A DNA stretch of 64,000 bases. Origin: Limosilactobacillus mucosae DSM 13345 (GTDB lineage: Bacteria; Bacillota; Bacilli; Lactobacillales; Lactobacillaceae). Of the stretch, positions 36,395 to 44,095 are shown one piece after another (the first letter of the stretch is position 1; each line of letters begins with the position of its first letter). Both the position numbers and the translations under genes were made by a program. The notes below the pieces were generated by a model, which did no database searches, had not been told where the DNA came from, and worked only from the letters and a program-made list of their open reading frames with translations. Location: positions 20,936 to 84,935 of the forward strand of contig NZ_AZEQ01000012.1 of NCBI RefSeq assembly GCF_001436025.1, in the 5' to 3' direction.

Positions 36395-37657
36395 ATGACT
36401 GATTTGAATGAAACAGCAAGACAGCGGCTGACTAAGGCCGTCGTCAATCTGTTGACAACGCAGCGGCTAAGCGGTGAGGTGCTGCTTGAGATGCCGCGGA
36501 CCAGAAATCAGGATCTGGATGCACCAATTGGCTTGGCATGGCAGCATAATCAGCTGGTCTTGGAATATAATGACCGCCAGTTGAATGAGCTGACAGCCGA
36601 TCAATTAGGCGTCAGACTGCAGCATGAGGTTCTGCATGCAATCTGGCAGCACCCATTACGATACGTCAGCAGTACGCATCCGCGTAGAGTGGCCTTAGCA
36701 ACGGATATTGCCGTCAATCAATATTTAAAAACGCCGCCCCAGGGAACCATGACGCTGGCTGACCTGGAAAAACTGCTGCAGCGGCCTTTAGCAGCGCATC
36801 GTGATTCCAGGTACTATCTGCGGATCTTGACGCATCTGACGCCAGCTGAGCAGGGACGGATTGAAAAAGTCTGGGGAAAGCTGGATGACAATGATCAAAG
36901 CGAACCGCAGCGCAGTGAAAAAAAGGCTGGCAAAGCGCAAAAAGCTGCCGCGAGTCACCAAGGCTGGCAGACAGATCAGTCGGTTGACAATCCAGACCTG
37001 CAAAAGGCGCGATTAAAGGCGCTGCTGTCTAAAGCATGGAAAAGTCTCAGTCAGAAGAATCGTGGCCGGTTACCGGGTGAGATTCAAGAAGAGCTTGAGC
37101 GTCTAAGCAATCCTGAGCCGTTAAACTGGCGTCAGCTTTTGGTGCGGCTGCTGGGTAGGATCCCAAGCGGCAAACAGGATACCCGCGCCAGGTTTAATCG
37201 TCGTCAGCCACTAAGAATGGAGCTGCCAGGACAGATTGATCGCTTAAATGCTGATATCTATGCATTTGTTGATAATTCTGGTTCAATGAGCGATCAAGAA
37301 ATTGCGGGTGTATTAACCGAACTGCAGTATTTGACTGTTCAGCTGAATTCGCAAGTTGAGATCATTCCTTTTGATGCCAAGGTGCACAGTGAGCAGGCAA
37401 CCCGTCTGCAGCCCGGAAAAAACGTGTCATACCAGCGAACTGGCGGTGGCGGGACTTGTTTTCAGGCTGTTTTTGACTGGCTGCAAAAACAGCACGTCAG
37501 TCGACAGCAGGCAACGGTTGTGATTCTAACGGATGGCTGGGGCGAAAGCGAGCTTGCAGTGCATGGCTATCGCAACGTCTTGTGGCTGCTGAGTACGGAA
37601 AGCGAATTATCGGTAAAGAGTCCGGTGATGCGTTCCGTTAAGATTGGAGGAATTTAA
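36395..37657 (+). CDS. VWA-domain protein with N-terminal HExxH putative metallopeptidase domain (DUF2201-like)
   Basis: A soluble protein of 420 residues. The N-terminal half has a zinc-peptidase-like HEVLH at residues 77-81 within LGVRLQHEVLHAIWQH, and later ATDIAVNQYL. A charged linker (about 165-205) leads to a C-terminal von Willebrand A domain with the MIDAS motif DNSGSM near residue 292 and VVILTDGWGE near 375. It starts without a gap after the MoxR ATPase stop. Whether it is an active peptidase is unknown. The combination matches the known MoxR/VWA/DUF2201 gene pairs. Confidence 0.88.
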   Translation: MTDLNETARQRLTKAVVNLLTTQRLSGEVLLEMPRTRNQDLDAPIGLAWQHNQLVLEYNDRQLNELTADQLGVRLQHEVLHAIWQHPLRYVSSTHPRRVALATDIAVNQYLKTPPQGTMTLADLEKLLQRPLAAHRDSRYYLRILTHLTPAEQGRIEKVWGKLDDNDQSEPQRSEKKAGKAQKAAASHQGWQTDQSVDNPDLQKARLKALLSKAWKSLSQKNRGRLPGEIQEELERLSNPEPLNWRQLLVRLLGRIPSGKQDTRARFNRRQPLRMELPGQIDRLNADIYAFVDNSGSMSDQEIAGVLTELQYLTVQLNSQVEIIPFDAKVHSEQATRLQPGKNVSYQRTGGGGTCFQAVFDWLQKQHVSRQQATVVILTDGWGESELAVHGYRNVLWLLSTESELSVKSPVMRSVKIGGI

Positions 37658-37659
37658 AG

Positions 37660-37956
37660 ATGAACGAGTATCCATTGCTTTCGCCAAGCTATCTAATGGC
37701 AGCGATGAGACATGATCAAACTTTCCAGCATGCAGCAGCAATGCTTCATGATGACTGGGATCCCAATGAAGGCGGCCTGTTTCGAGAAATGCTGCAGGCA
37801 CCTGACATTGAAATGGCACGGGCACTGCAGCAAGCCGGCATGGTTAAGGGAAGGTGGCAATTAGATGACTACGGACAGGTAAAAGATCTATTGGCGCTGC
37901 ATGCGGAGTGGTTCTCGCCAACGGCCCGCAATGCGCTGCTGGCCCCATTTGAGTAG
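37660..37956 (+). CDS. Small protein of the MoxR/VWA operon (98 aa), unknown function
   Basis: A 98-residue acidic, helical protein, MNEYPLLSPSYLMAAMRHDQTF..., with no domain I recognise. TTGGAGG precedes ATG 37660, and the gap to the VWA gene is two bases, so it is translated with the pair. It may be an adaptor or a client of the MoxR/VWA system (inference from position only). Confidence 0.75.
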   Translation: MNEYPLLSPSYLMAAMRHDQTFQHAAAMLHDDWDPNEGGLFREMLQAPDIEMARALQQAGMVKGRWQLDDYGQVKDLLALHAEWFSPTARNALLAPFE

Positions 37957-38040
37957 CCAGAATTCTGCCTGGCGATTTTGTTTCACGTGGAACTTAAAAA
38001 TTGTTATGATTGTTTTCATAAAAACGATGGATGGAGTGAT

Positions 38041-39945
38041 ATGATGACGATTGATTTGGCAAAGGCTAAAGATGATCTTTATGAAGCCGTCAATGGCGAA
38101 TGGCTAAAAACGGCCAAGATTCCTGCAGATCGGCCAGCAACTGGCGGATTTAACAGTTTGGTTGATGATATTGACAAGACGCTGATGGATGATTTTGATG
38201 CGTTTTTGAACAACCAAAAAAACAGCTCGGATGCTCGCTTTAACGAGATGATCAAACTGTATGGATTAGCCAAGGATTTTAAGCGCCGTGATCAAGAAGG
38301 CAAGGCCCCATTAAAAAAGGCCCTGCTGCCAATTGAGAATCTGCAGAGTTATGCTGACTATCAAGCTCACTGGGCCGAGTTGATGCTTAATGGCGTGGCT
38401 TCTCCCGTGACTTTTGATATTGATGCTGATATGAAAAATGCACAGGTTTATGCTTTGTTTGCCGGCGCTCCCAGTTTGATTTTGCCAGAAAAGAACTACT
38501 ATGATCCTAAAAATCCACAAGGCCCACAATTAATGCAGCTTTGGACGGCGATGATGACCACGCTGCTGGCTAAGCTGGGCTATGAAACGGCAGCGGCTCA
38601 AAAGCTGATTGAAGAAGCCAAGCGGTTTGATGCACTGCTGGTTCCCCATGTCAAGAGCGCGGAAGAATCAGCTGACTACAGCAGGATGTACAATCCACAA
38701 ACGCTGGCGGAATTTGCCGGTCATACCAGTCAATTGAACCTGGCCACGGTAGTTGAGGAATTGATTGGCGCCAAGCCAGAACAGGTTATCGTAATGGAGC
38801 CGCGATATCTGGCCGCGCTTGATGAAATCCTGGCTGGTCATTTTGAATGGTTCAAGAGCTGGCTTTTGGTTAATGAAATCAGTTCAATGGCTGGCCTTTT
38901 GACTGATGAGCTGCGTGAGATCAGCGGTCGCTTTAGCCGAGCACTTTCAGGAGCCAAGCAGCCTGCCGACCAGCGTAAATTTGCCTATCGCCTGGCGCGG
39001 GGCACGTTTGATCAGGTAGTTGGCGACTATTACGGCAAAACTTATTTTGGACCTCAAGCCAAGGCTGACGTTCATCATATGGTTGAACAGATGGTGAAAA
39101 TCTATCAACAGCGACTGGCCCAAAACGACTGGCTTGGCGAAAAAACGCGTGCCAAGGCAATTCTTAAGCTTGATCGGCTGGGAATTCAAGTCGGCTATCC
39201 AGATCAGATGCCAGCGCTTTATGATCAATTAAAGGTTGACGAGCAGGCCACGCTTTTGGAAAACATGATTCAATTGGGCAAAACGGCCGCCAAGGAAATG
39301 TTTAGTCGTTGGAATCAGCCGGTTGACCGCCTACGTTGGGAAATGAGCGCCGCTACGGTTAACGCATACTACCACCCGTTTAAGAATATTATCGTTTTCC
39401 CAGCGGCGATTCTGCAGGCGCCATTCTACAGCTTAAAGCAGACCAGCAGCGAAAACTATGGCGGGATCGGCGCGGTAATTGCACATGAGATCTCGCATGC
39501 CTTTGACAATAACGGGGCTTTGTTTGATGAATATGGCAATCTGAATAATTGGTGGACGGAAGCCGATTTGGCGCACTTTAAACAGCTGGCGCAAAAAATG
39601 ATTGCTGAGTTTGATGGCCTGCCGTTTGCTGGGCAAAAGGTAAACGGCAAGCTGACTGTTTCGGAAAATATTGCTGATGCGGGTGGCTTGAGCTGTGCCC
39701 TGGCCGCTGCCAAAGAAGAAGATAGTTTTGATGCTCGGCAGTTCTTCATCAACTGGGCCCGAATCTGGCGAATGAAGGCAACCGACCAATACATGCAGCT
39801 GCTGCTTTCAATTGACGTTCATTCGCCAAACAAGCTGCGTGCCAACGTTCAAGCGCAAAACCAAGCTGAGTTCTACCAAGCCTTTAACGTTCAAGCAGGC
39901 GATGGCATGTACCTGGCTCCAGAAAAGCGGGTCAATATCTGGTAG
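38041..39945 (+). CDS. pepO: M13-family zinc endopeptidase PepO
   Basis: Neprilysin-like endopeptidase of 634 residues that cuts oligopeptides, intracellular in lactic acid bacteria as no signal peptide is seen. The zinc motif is HEISH in VIAHEISHAFDNNGALFDEYGN near residue 481, the third ligand Glu lies in ENIADAGG near 541, and NAYYHP provides the substrate-binding Asn. There are two in-frame ATG codons at 38041 and 38044, with GGAG at 38033-38036; either may be used. Earlier codons lack a ribosome site. Length fits the family (about 630). Confidence 0.94.
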   Translation: MMTIDLAKAKDDLYEAVNGEWLKTAKIPADRPATGGFNSLVDDIDKTLMDDFDAFLNNQKNSSDARFNEMIKLYGLAKDFKRRDQEGKAPLKKALLPIENLQSYADYQAHWAELMLNGVASPVTFDIDADMKNAQVYALFAGAPSLILPEKNYYDPKNPQGPQLMQLWTAMMTTLLAKLGYETAAAQKLIEEAKRFDALLVPHVKSAEESADYSRMYNPQTLAEFAGHTSQLNLATVVEELIGAKPEQVIVMEPRYLAALDEILAGHFEWFKSWLLVNEISSMAGLLTDELREISGRFSRALSGAKQPADQRKFAYRLARGTFDQVVGDYYGKTYFGPQAKADVHHMVEQMVKIYQQRLAQNDWLGEKTRAKAILKLDRLGIQVGYPDQMPALYDQLKVDEQATLLENMIQLGKTAAKEMFSRWNQPVDRLRWEMSAATVNAYYHPFKNIIVFPAAILQAPFYSLKQTSSENYGGIGAVIAHEISHAFDNNGALFDEYGNLNNWWTEADLAHFKQLAQKMIAEFDGLPFAGQKVNGKLTVSENIADAGGLSCALAAAKEEDSFDARQFFINWARIWRMKATDQYMQLLLSIDVHSPNKLRANVQAQNQAEFYQAFNVQAGDGMYLAPEKRVNIW

Positions 39946-39966
39946 CAGCTTTGAAAGGCGGATAAA

Positions 39967-40470
39967 ATGGCTAAAACGATTAAAATAGAGCGCGGTGATA
40001 TTACCAAATATCAGGTTGACGCCATCGTTAATGCTGCTAATACGACACTGATGGGTGGTGGCGGTGTTGATGGCGCTATTCATCGGGCGGCTGGTCCAGC
40101 TCTCTATGCAGCCTGTGAAAAATTTCATGGCTGTCCAACGGGGGAGGCTCGGATCACGCCAGGTTTTCAGCTGCCGGCTAAATACATTATCCATACGCCT
40201 GGGCCGATTTGGCATGGCGGTGATCATGGTGAGGCTGATCTATTGAAAAACTCATACCGCAATAGTCTGCAGCTGGCGGAGCACTATCATTGCCAGACGG
40301 TCGCCTTTCCGTCAATCAGCACGGGTGTCTATGGCTTTCCCGTTGAGCAGGCGGCAGTCATTGCGATTAAAACGATTCGTGAATTTCTGACAGCCAGCCG
40401 CTGGGTTCAAGAAGTCATTATGGTGGCTTTTGATCCTAAAACCGAGGCTGCCTATCAAAAAGCACTTTAA
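39967..40470 (+). CDS. Macrodomain ADP-ribose hydrolase (O-acetyl-ADP-ribose deacetylase type)
   Basis: A 167-residue macrodomain that binds ADP-ribose and probably removes acetyl or ADP-ribosyl groups. The motifs are complete: GDITKYQVDAIVNAANTTLMGGGGVDGAIHRAAG at residues 10-43, with the Asn/Asp pair of the MacroD-type site, then YIIHTPGPIWHGG and FPSISTGVYGFPVEQAA near 117. ATG 39967 follows GAAAGGCGG, 21 bases after pepO, so the two may be co-transcribed. The terminator at 40469 closes the unit. Confidence 0.93.
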   Translation: MAKTIKIERGDITKYQVDAIVNAANTTLMGGGGVDGAIHRAAGPALYAACEKFHGCPTGEARITPGFQLPAKYIIHTPGPIWHGGDHGEADLLKNSYRNSLQLAEHYHCQTVAFPSISTGVYGFPVEQAAVIAIKTIREFLTASRWVQEVIMVAFDPKTEAAYQKAL

Positions 40471-40504
40471 AAAGACCCCTGGTTGGACAAGCCAGGGGTC
40501 TTTT
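40469..40504 (+). terminator. Terminator after the macrodomain gene
   Basis: AAAGACCCCTGG pairs with CCAGGGGTCTTT over a nine-base loop and ends in TTTT. Confidence 0.88.
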
Positions 40505-40536
40505 GAAACAGAATAGAAATCAGATGGTGTAAGTTA

Positions 40537-40639
40537 GGCAGACTGAATCTGAGCGGACAATTCAGACTCAGTTTGCCACTTATCCACAATATCTTGTGGA
40601 TAAGTGGTGATATCTGTGGAAAACCCACAATATCTTGTG
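40537..40639. other. Structured intergenic block with three DnaA-box-like 9-mers
   Basis: A first imperfect hairpin pairs GGCAGACTGAATCTG (40537-40551) with CAGACTCAGTTTGCC (40563-40577). A perfect one follows: CCACTTATCCACA (40576-40588) with TGTGGATAAGTGG (40595-40607). This second hairpin holds two inverted DnaA consensus boxes TTATCCACA (40580-40588 and 40595-40603). TGTGGAAAA (40615-40623) is TTTTCCACA on the other strand. CACAATATCTTGTG occurs twice (40586, 40626). No T run follows, so this is not a terminator. The remaining bases to 40797 hold only a broken frame of uncertain meaning. Confidence 0.7.
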
Positions 40640-40797
40640 CTGCCAACCTGCAACGTCATTTAGTATAACGGTATCAAAATCAATTCGCAAGCAGCAAGAA
40701 TTCAAATTGATCAAGCGACCAACGCAATTCAAGCTATCGTTTAAACCTTTATGCCGATTGAAGAATTTTTGGATTTGGTCAATCTGGCTGGTTTGAC

Positions 40798-41307
40798 TTA
40801 ACCGACTTCATCTTGATTTACCCTGACGGAAACGACTTTAACCTGATATTCTCCCTGCGGCGCGGCAACCAAGGCAGAATCTCCTGCGCTGAGCCCGGTA
40901 ATTGCTTTGCCCAGTGGCGAGTCAAATGCCAGCTTGCCTTGCAGAATATCGGCTTCTTGCCGCCCAACCAGCGTATAGGTCTCAGTTTCATCGTCATCGT
41001 CATACTGCAGCTCAACCGTGGACCCCATGCCAACTTTACCAGTATCCTGCGGTGTGATGATTTTGGCATAGGTCAGCTGTTTGTTCAGATAGCGCAGTCG
41101 GCTTTCCAAATGTCTTAGATCCCGTTTGGCAGTACTGTATTCAGTATTTTCGGAAAGATCGCCCAAAGCTCGAGCAGCCTTGAGCCGTGCGATCTTTTCA
41201 GGCCGTTGTTTCTTGAGGGCCTCAATCTGGTCTTCAATTTGCCGGTAGCCGGCTGCCGTCATTTCTTGATAATAGAAGTCAGGGACTTTGATTTTTTTGG
41301 ATGGCAT
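40798..41307 (-). CDS. GreA/GreB-family transcription factor, probable paralogue
   Basis: A 169-residue protein with the Gre layout. An N-terminal coiled coil of about residues 15-85 (MTAAGYRQIEDQIEALKKQRPEKIARLKAARALGDLSENTEYSTAKRDL) has the tip acidic residues GDLSEN that stimulate transcript cleavage by RNA polymerase. A C-terminal FKBP-like domain includes GMGSTVELQY, YTLVG and SPLGKAITGL. The extra 12 residues before the coil and the altered coil (RDLRHLESRLRYLNKQL) suggest a second GreA-type protein besides the housekeeping one. ATG 41307 follows TTGGAGGAAT. Confidence 0.85.
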   Translation of the reverse strand: MPSKKIKVPDFYYQEMTAAGYRQIEDQIEALKKQRPEKIARLKAARALGDLSENTEYSTAKRDLRHLESRLRYLNKQLTYAKIITPQDTGKVGMGSTVELQYDDDDETETYTLVGRQEADILQGKLAFDSPLGKAITGLSAGDSALVAAPQGEYQVKVVSVRVNQDEVG

Positions 41308-41412
41308 TTAAATTCCTCCAATTTTATAGATCGTAAGCGAACGTGTGTACTAAGTAATTATGTTATGATAGTTATTGAAATTCAAGTTGAAGCAACAGGA
41401 GTGAAAGTTTTA

Positions 41413-42483
41413 ATGGAGTATCAACAGAATCAAGCCCACGTACAAGCATTCTTAGTCGACGCGGCGTTTGATCGGTTGTCAAAAAATCAGCAGGAACATG
41501 CACAAAGAATCTTGCAGCAGGTCAATCAATTGATGGCCGATCGTCATCAGCTTGATGATTGTCACTGGACTGGTGCGGCATTGGCAGCCGTTTTGGATCA
41601 CGAGCTCTATCAGGATGGGCAGGCGCCATATCGTCAGGTGATTTCGACCATTCCAGTTTTAAAGGCCTATCAAAAGTTTTTAAAAGTTGAGCATGTTAAA
41701 GAGCTGGCTCAGGTAATGGATGAGCACCGCAAGACCATGCAGGCAAACTGGAAAGCGGCTGCCGACCAACCAGCTACTGGAAAGGCACCGCGAGAATGGA
41801 CGCCAGAAAACTACCTGGCCTGGCAAAAAACAATGGTCGCTGTGGCCCCTAAAGCTGCCCTGCTTAAAAATATCGAGGGCCTTGATGAAACTGATGAGCA
41901 GTACCTGATCGATGAGTTTTTGACTCTGATGAACCAAGAAGCGCACCAGTGGCCTGATGGCTGGACTTTTGAGGCGCTGCAGCAGGTGCTGGGGATGACG
42001 ATGCCATTGGACCCGCACATCAAGCCATATCAAATCATCAAGATCGTGGCTTTATTTGATGCCTTTTTTGACTATCTGCATCAGCAAGGCGATCTTAACG
42101 ATGATCAATATGCCATCGCTAAGCGGACGCTGTTGCACATGCAGCCAGCCCAAGAAGCACTGGCCTCGCTTGATCGCAAGGATCGTTTGACGCAGTTGGT
42201 ATTGTCACTGGCTCAGGCAGAAGGCGTTGACATTAATGATCGTGAAACTGCGCAAAAATGGATGGTAACCCATCGGACGCTTTTGACCAGTTTTGTCGGG
42301 ACGATCATGCATCCATGGCGTGACTATGATGCTCGTGAACAAAACAACGAGATGGTTAAGCGCGTTGCTGAAAAAAGAACGGCTTCCCAAACGCCAGCGG
42401 CTAAAACTGTTAAGGGCAAAAAGCACCCGCCAGTTGGCATTTCATTTCGGAATCGTCGGCAGAAAAGTCGTCGCAAACACTAG
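41413..42483 (+). CDS. Uncharacterised helical protein (356 aa) with basic C-terminus
   Basis: A soluble, mostly helical protein of 356 residues that I do not recognise. Residues 1-305 are mixed-charge helices with many Gln, Ala and Trp-containing segments (WTPENYLAWQKTMVAVAPKAALLKNIEGL, WPDGWTFEALQQVLGM). The last 35 residues are strongly basic and Pro-rich (KGKKHPPVGISFRNRRQKSRRKH), suggesting nucleic-acid or ribosome contact. No membrane segment is seen. ATG 41413 follows AGGAGTGAAAG; the longer frame upstream overlaps the divergent gre gene and its promoter. A small gene follows 17 bases on. Confidence 0.75.
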   Translation: MEYQQNQAHVQAFLVDAAFDRLSKNQQEHAQRILQQVNQLMADRHQLDDCHWTGAALAAVLDHELYQDGQAPYRQVISTIPVLKAYQKFLKVEHVKELAQVMDEHRKTMQANWKAAADQPATGKAPREWTPENYLAWQKTMVAVAPKAALLKNIEGLDETDEQYLIDEFLTLMNQEAHQWPDGWTFEALQQVLGMTMPLDPHIKPYQIIKIVALFDAFFDYLHQQGDLNDDQYAIAKRTLLHMQPAQEALASLDRKDRLTQLVLSLAQAEGVDINDRETAQKWMVTHRTLLTSFVGTIMHPWRDYDAREQNNEMVKRVAEKRTASQTPAAKTVKGKKHPPVGISFRNRRQKSRRKH

Positions 42484-42500
42484 AAACCGAGGGGATTTTT

Positions 42501-42827
42501 ATGAGTATTCAAATTCCAGAAAATATGGAAGAAGTTGCAATGAAGATCGCACAGTATCAAGTTCATGGCCAGCATTTGGAAATGGATGACGTCATTAAGG
42601 ATGCCGTGCGTGATACCTTGCAGGAATTTATGGACGAAGCCTTGGAAGGTCATTATGACGACGTTGCCTGGGTAGGCGAAGATCTAGTGGTAACCGATAT
42701 CATGGGTGAAAAAGTTGGTTCAGCCTCACCGATTCATGCCAGCTTTATTGAAGATTTTAAGGCTGATGCCGATGAATTGGTGCTGCGCTTAGAACAACAG
42801 GCAGCGCAGATTGTCGGTGGCCGCTAA
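42501..42827 (+). CDS. Uncharacterised acidic protein (108 aa)
   Basis: A 108-residue acidic helical protein, MSIQIPENMEEVAMKIAQYQ..., with EFMDEALEGHYDDVAWVGEDLVVTD, and no recognised domain. It follows the 356-residue protein by 17 bases with GAGGGGATTT as ribosome site, so the two form an operon. The acidic character beside the basic tail of its neighbour hints at partners (speculative). Confidence 0.7.
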   Translation: MSIQIPENMEEVAMKIAQYQVHGQHLEMDDVIKDAVRDTLQEFMDEALEGHYDDVAWVGEDLVVTDIMGEKVGSASPIHASFIEDFKADADELVLRLEQQAAQIVGGR

Positions 42828-42923
42828 GCTGTTGGAGTCGACCATATCTTGACATGACCTTAAATAATGACGAGGGACCTTGCCAAGCAGCGGGGCACTC
42901 ATGATTAATCGTGACTATTCAAT

Positions 42924-42961
42924 AAAAAACGTCGAATCAGCTTGCTGACTCGGCGTTTTTT
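42924..42961. terminator. Terminator between convergent hypothetical genes
   Basis: AAAAAACGTCGAATCAGC pairs almost fully with GCTGACTCGGCGTTTTTT over a TT loop. It is usable in both directions. Confidence 0.85.
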
Positions 42962-42967
42962 GTTTGG

Positions 42968-43192
42968 CTAGAGATGCTCTTTGACGTCATAAGGCTGGGC
43001 TTTGGCGTGATCGGCCGGCAAGGCGTCCTTGGCATAAAAGATGGCATATTCCTCATCATCAGGACCTTTGGCAATGACCAGGTCGTCGATTTTACGCTCT
43101 TTTTTAAAAATCTGTCCCTTGCGTACGGCTTCGTTATAGTCATGAATATTGGCAATCGAGTCGCCGGGATTAAAGAAGATTCTTGTCTCCAT
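42968..43192 (-). CDS. Small protein of unknown function (74 aa)
   Basis: A 74-residue soluble protein, METRIFFNPGDSIANIHDYNEAVRKGQIFKKERKIDD..., rich in charged residues, with no known motif. ATG 43192 follows GGAGGTG at a good distance. It lies 59 bases after the phosphatase gene on the same strand and before a terminator, so it is probably the third gene of the esterase-phosphatase operon. Confidence 0.75.
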   Translation of the reverse strand: METRIFFNPGDSIANIHDYNEAVRKGQIFKKERKIDDLVIAKGPDDEEYAIFYAKDALPADHAKAQPYDVKEHL

Positions 43193-43251
43193 ATTGACAC
43201 CTCCATCAGCGTTAGTTTCCAGAAAACGCTTGCTTTTGGTTTATTATACCA

Positions 43252-44043
43252 TTAGTCGCGGTACTTATGACGCAATGCCTGCAGATCAGAATCAGAAAGC
43301 TGCATGACTTCTTTAAGATACTGGTCAACGGAGCCACTGATTTTTTGAATGGCATCCTGGGCCGTCTGCAGGTATTCCCGCTTAACGCTGGCCATATCAA
43401 GCGAATTTTGGATGTAGTTTGACGAAAAATGACCAGCAGTCAGTTTCTGCTTGATGTCTTGCTGAACGTCTTTAACGAGCTCATTGGTCAGCAGGTAGTC
43501 TTTGATGATGACATCGGGCTGCACTTCTAAGGCGTTTAATAGCAGATAGGCGCCAATACCGGTTCGATCCTTGCCAGCAGTACAGTGAAACAGAACGGGG
43601 CGATCAGCCGGCGCGCTTAGCAGCTGTTGGAAAAAATCGCGGTAGGCCTGTTGTGGACCAGGCTCAGCGACCATTTCATGATAGACGGTGCGCATATGCT
43701 GGCGGCCACGGTTCGGATCAGCATTCAATTCATCGCTAAAAGATGAGATTGGCTGCGAGGCTCTGGTTTCGTCGGTTGAAAAGATTGGATTGGCGATGTA
43801 TTCAGTGGCACCTGGGACTTGGTCAGGCTCTTTTTTGGTTTCTCGCGGTGAGCGCAGATCAATATCTTTAGCCAGCTTCATATCAGAAAAGTATTGCAGA
43901 TCCTGACTGGTCAGGCGGTGCAGACTGCCAGACCGCAGCAGTCGGCGCCACTTGATGGTATGGCCGTCAAATGTTGGATAGCCGCCAAGATCGCGATAGT
44001 TGTAACCGCCATTGATTGGCAGCCGACGAGTAGGAATTGGCAT
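43252..44043 (-). CDS. Tyrosine/dual-specificity protein phosphatase (Y_phosphatase3 type)
   Basis: A 263-residue phosphatase. The N-terminus GGYNYRDLGGYPTFDGHTIKWRRLLRSGSLHRLT matches the family that includes LipA/IphP-type phosphatases. The P-loop is HCTAGKDRTG near residue 153, with Cys and Arg in CX5R spacing, and DLRSPRE near 62 fits the alignment. There is no signal peptide, so it acts in the cytosol on phosphotyrosine, phosphoinositide-like or sugar phosphates. It follows the SGNH hydrolase gene by 52 bases. ATG 44043 follows AAAGGAGAG. Confidence 0.9.
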   Translation of the reverse strand: MPIPTRRLPINGGYNYRDLGGYPTFDGHTIKWRRLLRSGSLHRLTSQDLQYFSDMKLAKDIDLRSPRETKKEPDQVPGATEYIANPIFSTDETRASQPISSFSDELNADPNRGRQHMRTVYHEMVAEPGPQQAYRDFFQQLLSAPADRPVLFHCTAGKDRTGIGAYLLLNALEVQPDVIIKDYLLTNELVKDVQQDIKQKLTAGHFSSNYIQNSLDMASVKREYLQTAQDAIQKISGSVDQYLKEVMQLSDSDLQALRHKYRD

Positions 44044-44095
44044 GAAAATCTCTCCTTTGTTTGGCTTGGCAGAAGCGTGCTGAAGTGCCCAGATG

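Noticed and set aside
40576..40607. The perfect inverted repeat as a transcription terminator
   Set aside because: There is no T run on either strand, and the preceding gene already has a complete terminator at 40469-40504.
42937..43206. An 89-codon minus-strand frame overlapping the 74-residue protein
   Set aside because: It lies in another frame and lacks the ribosome site that serves the 74-residue protein.
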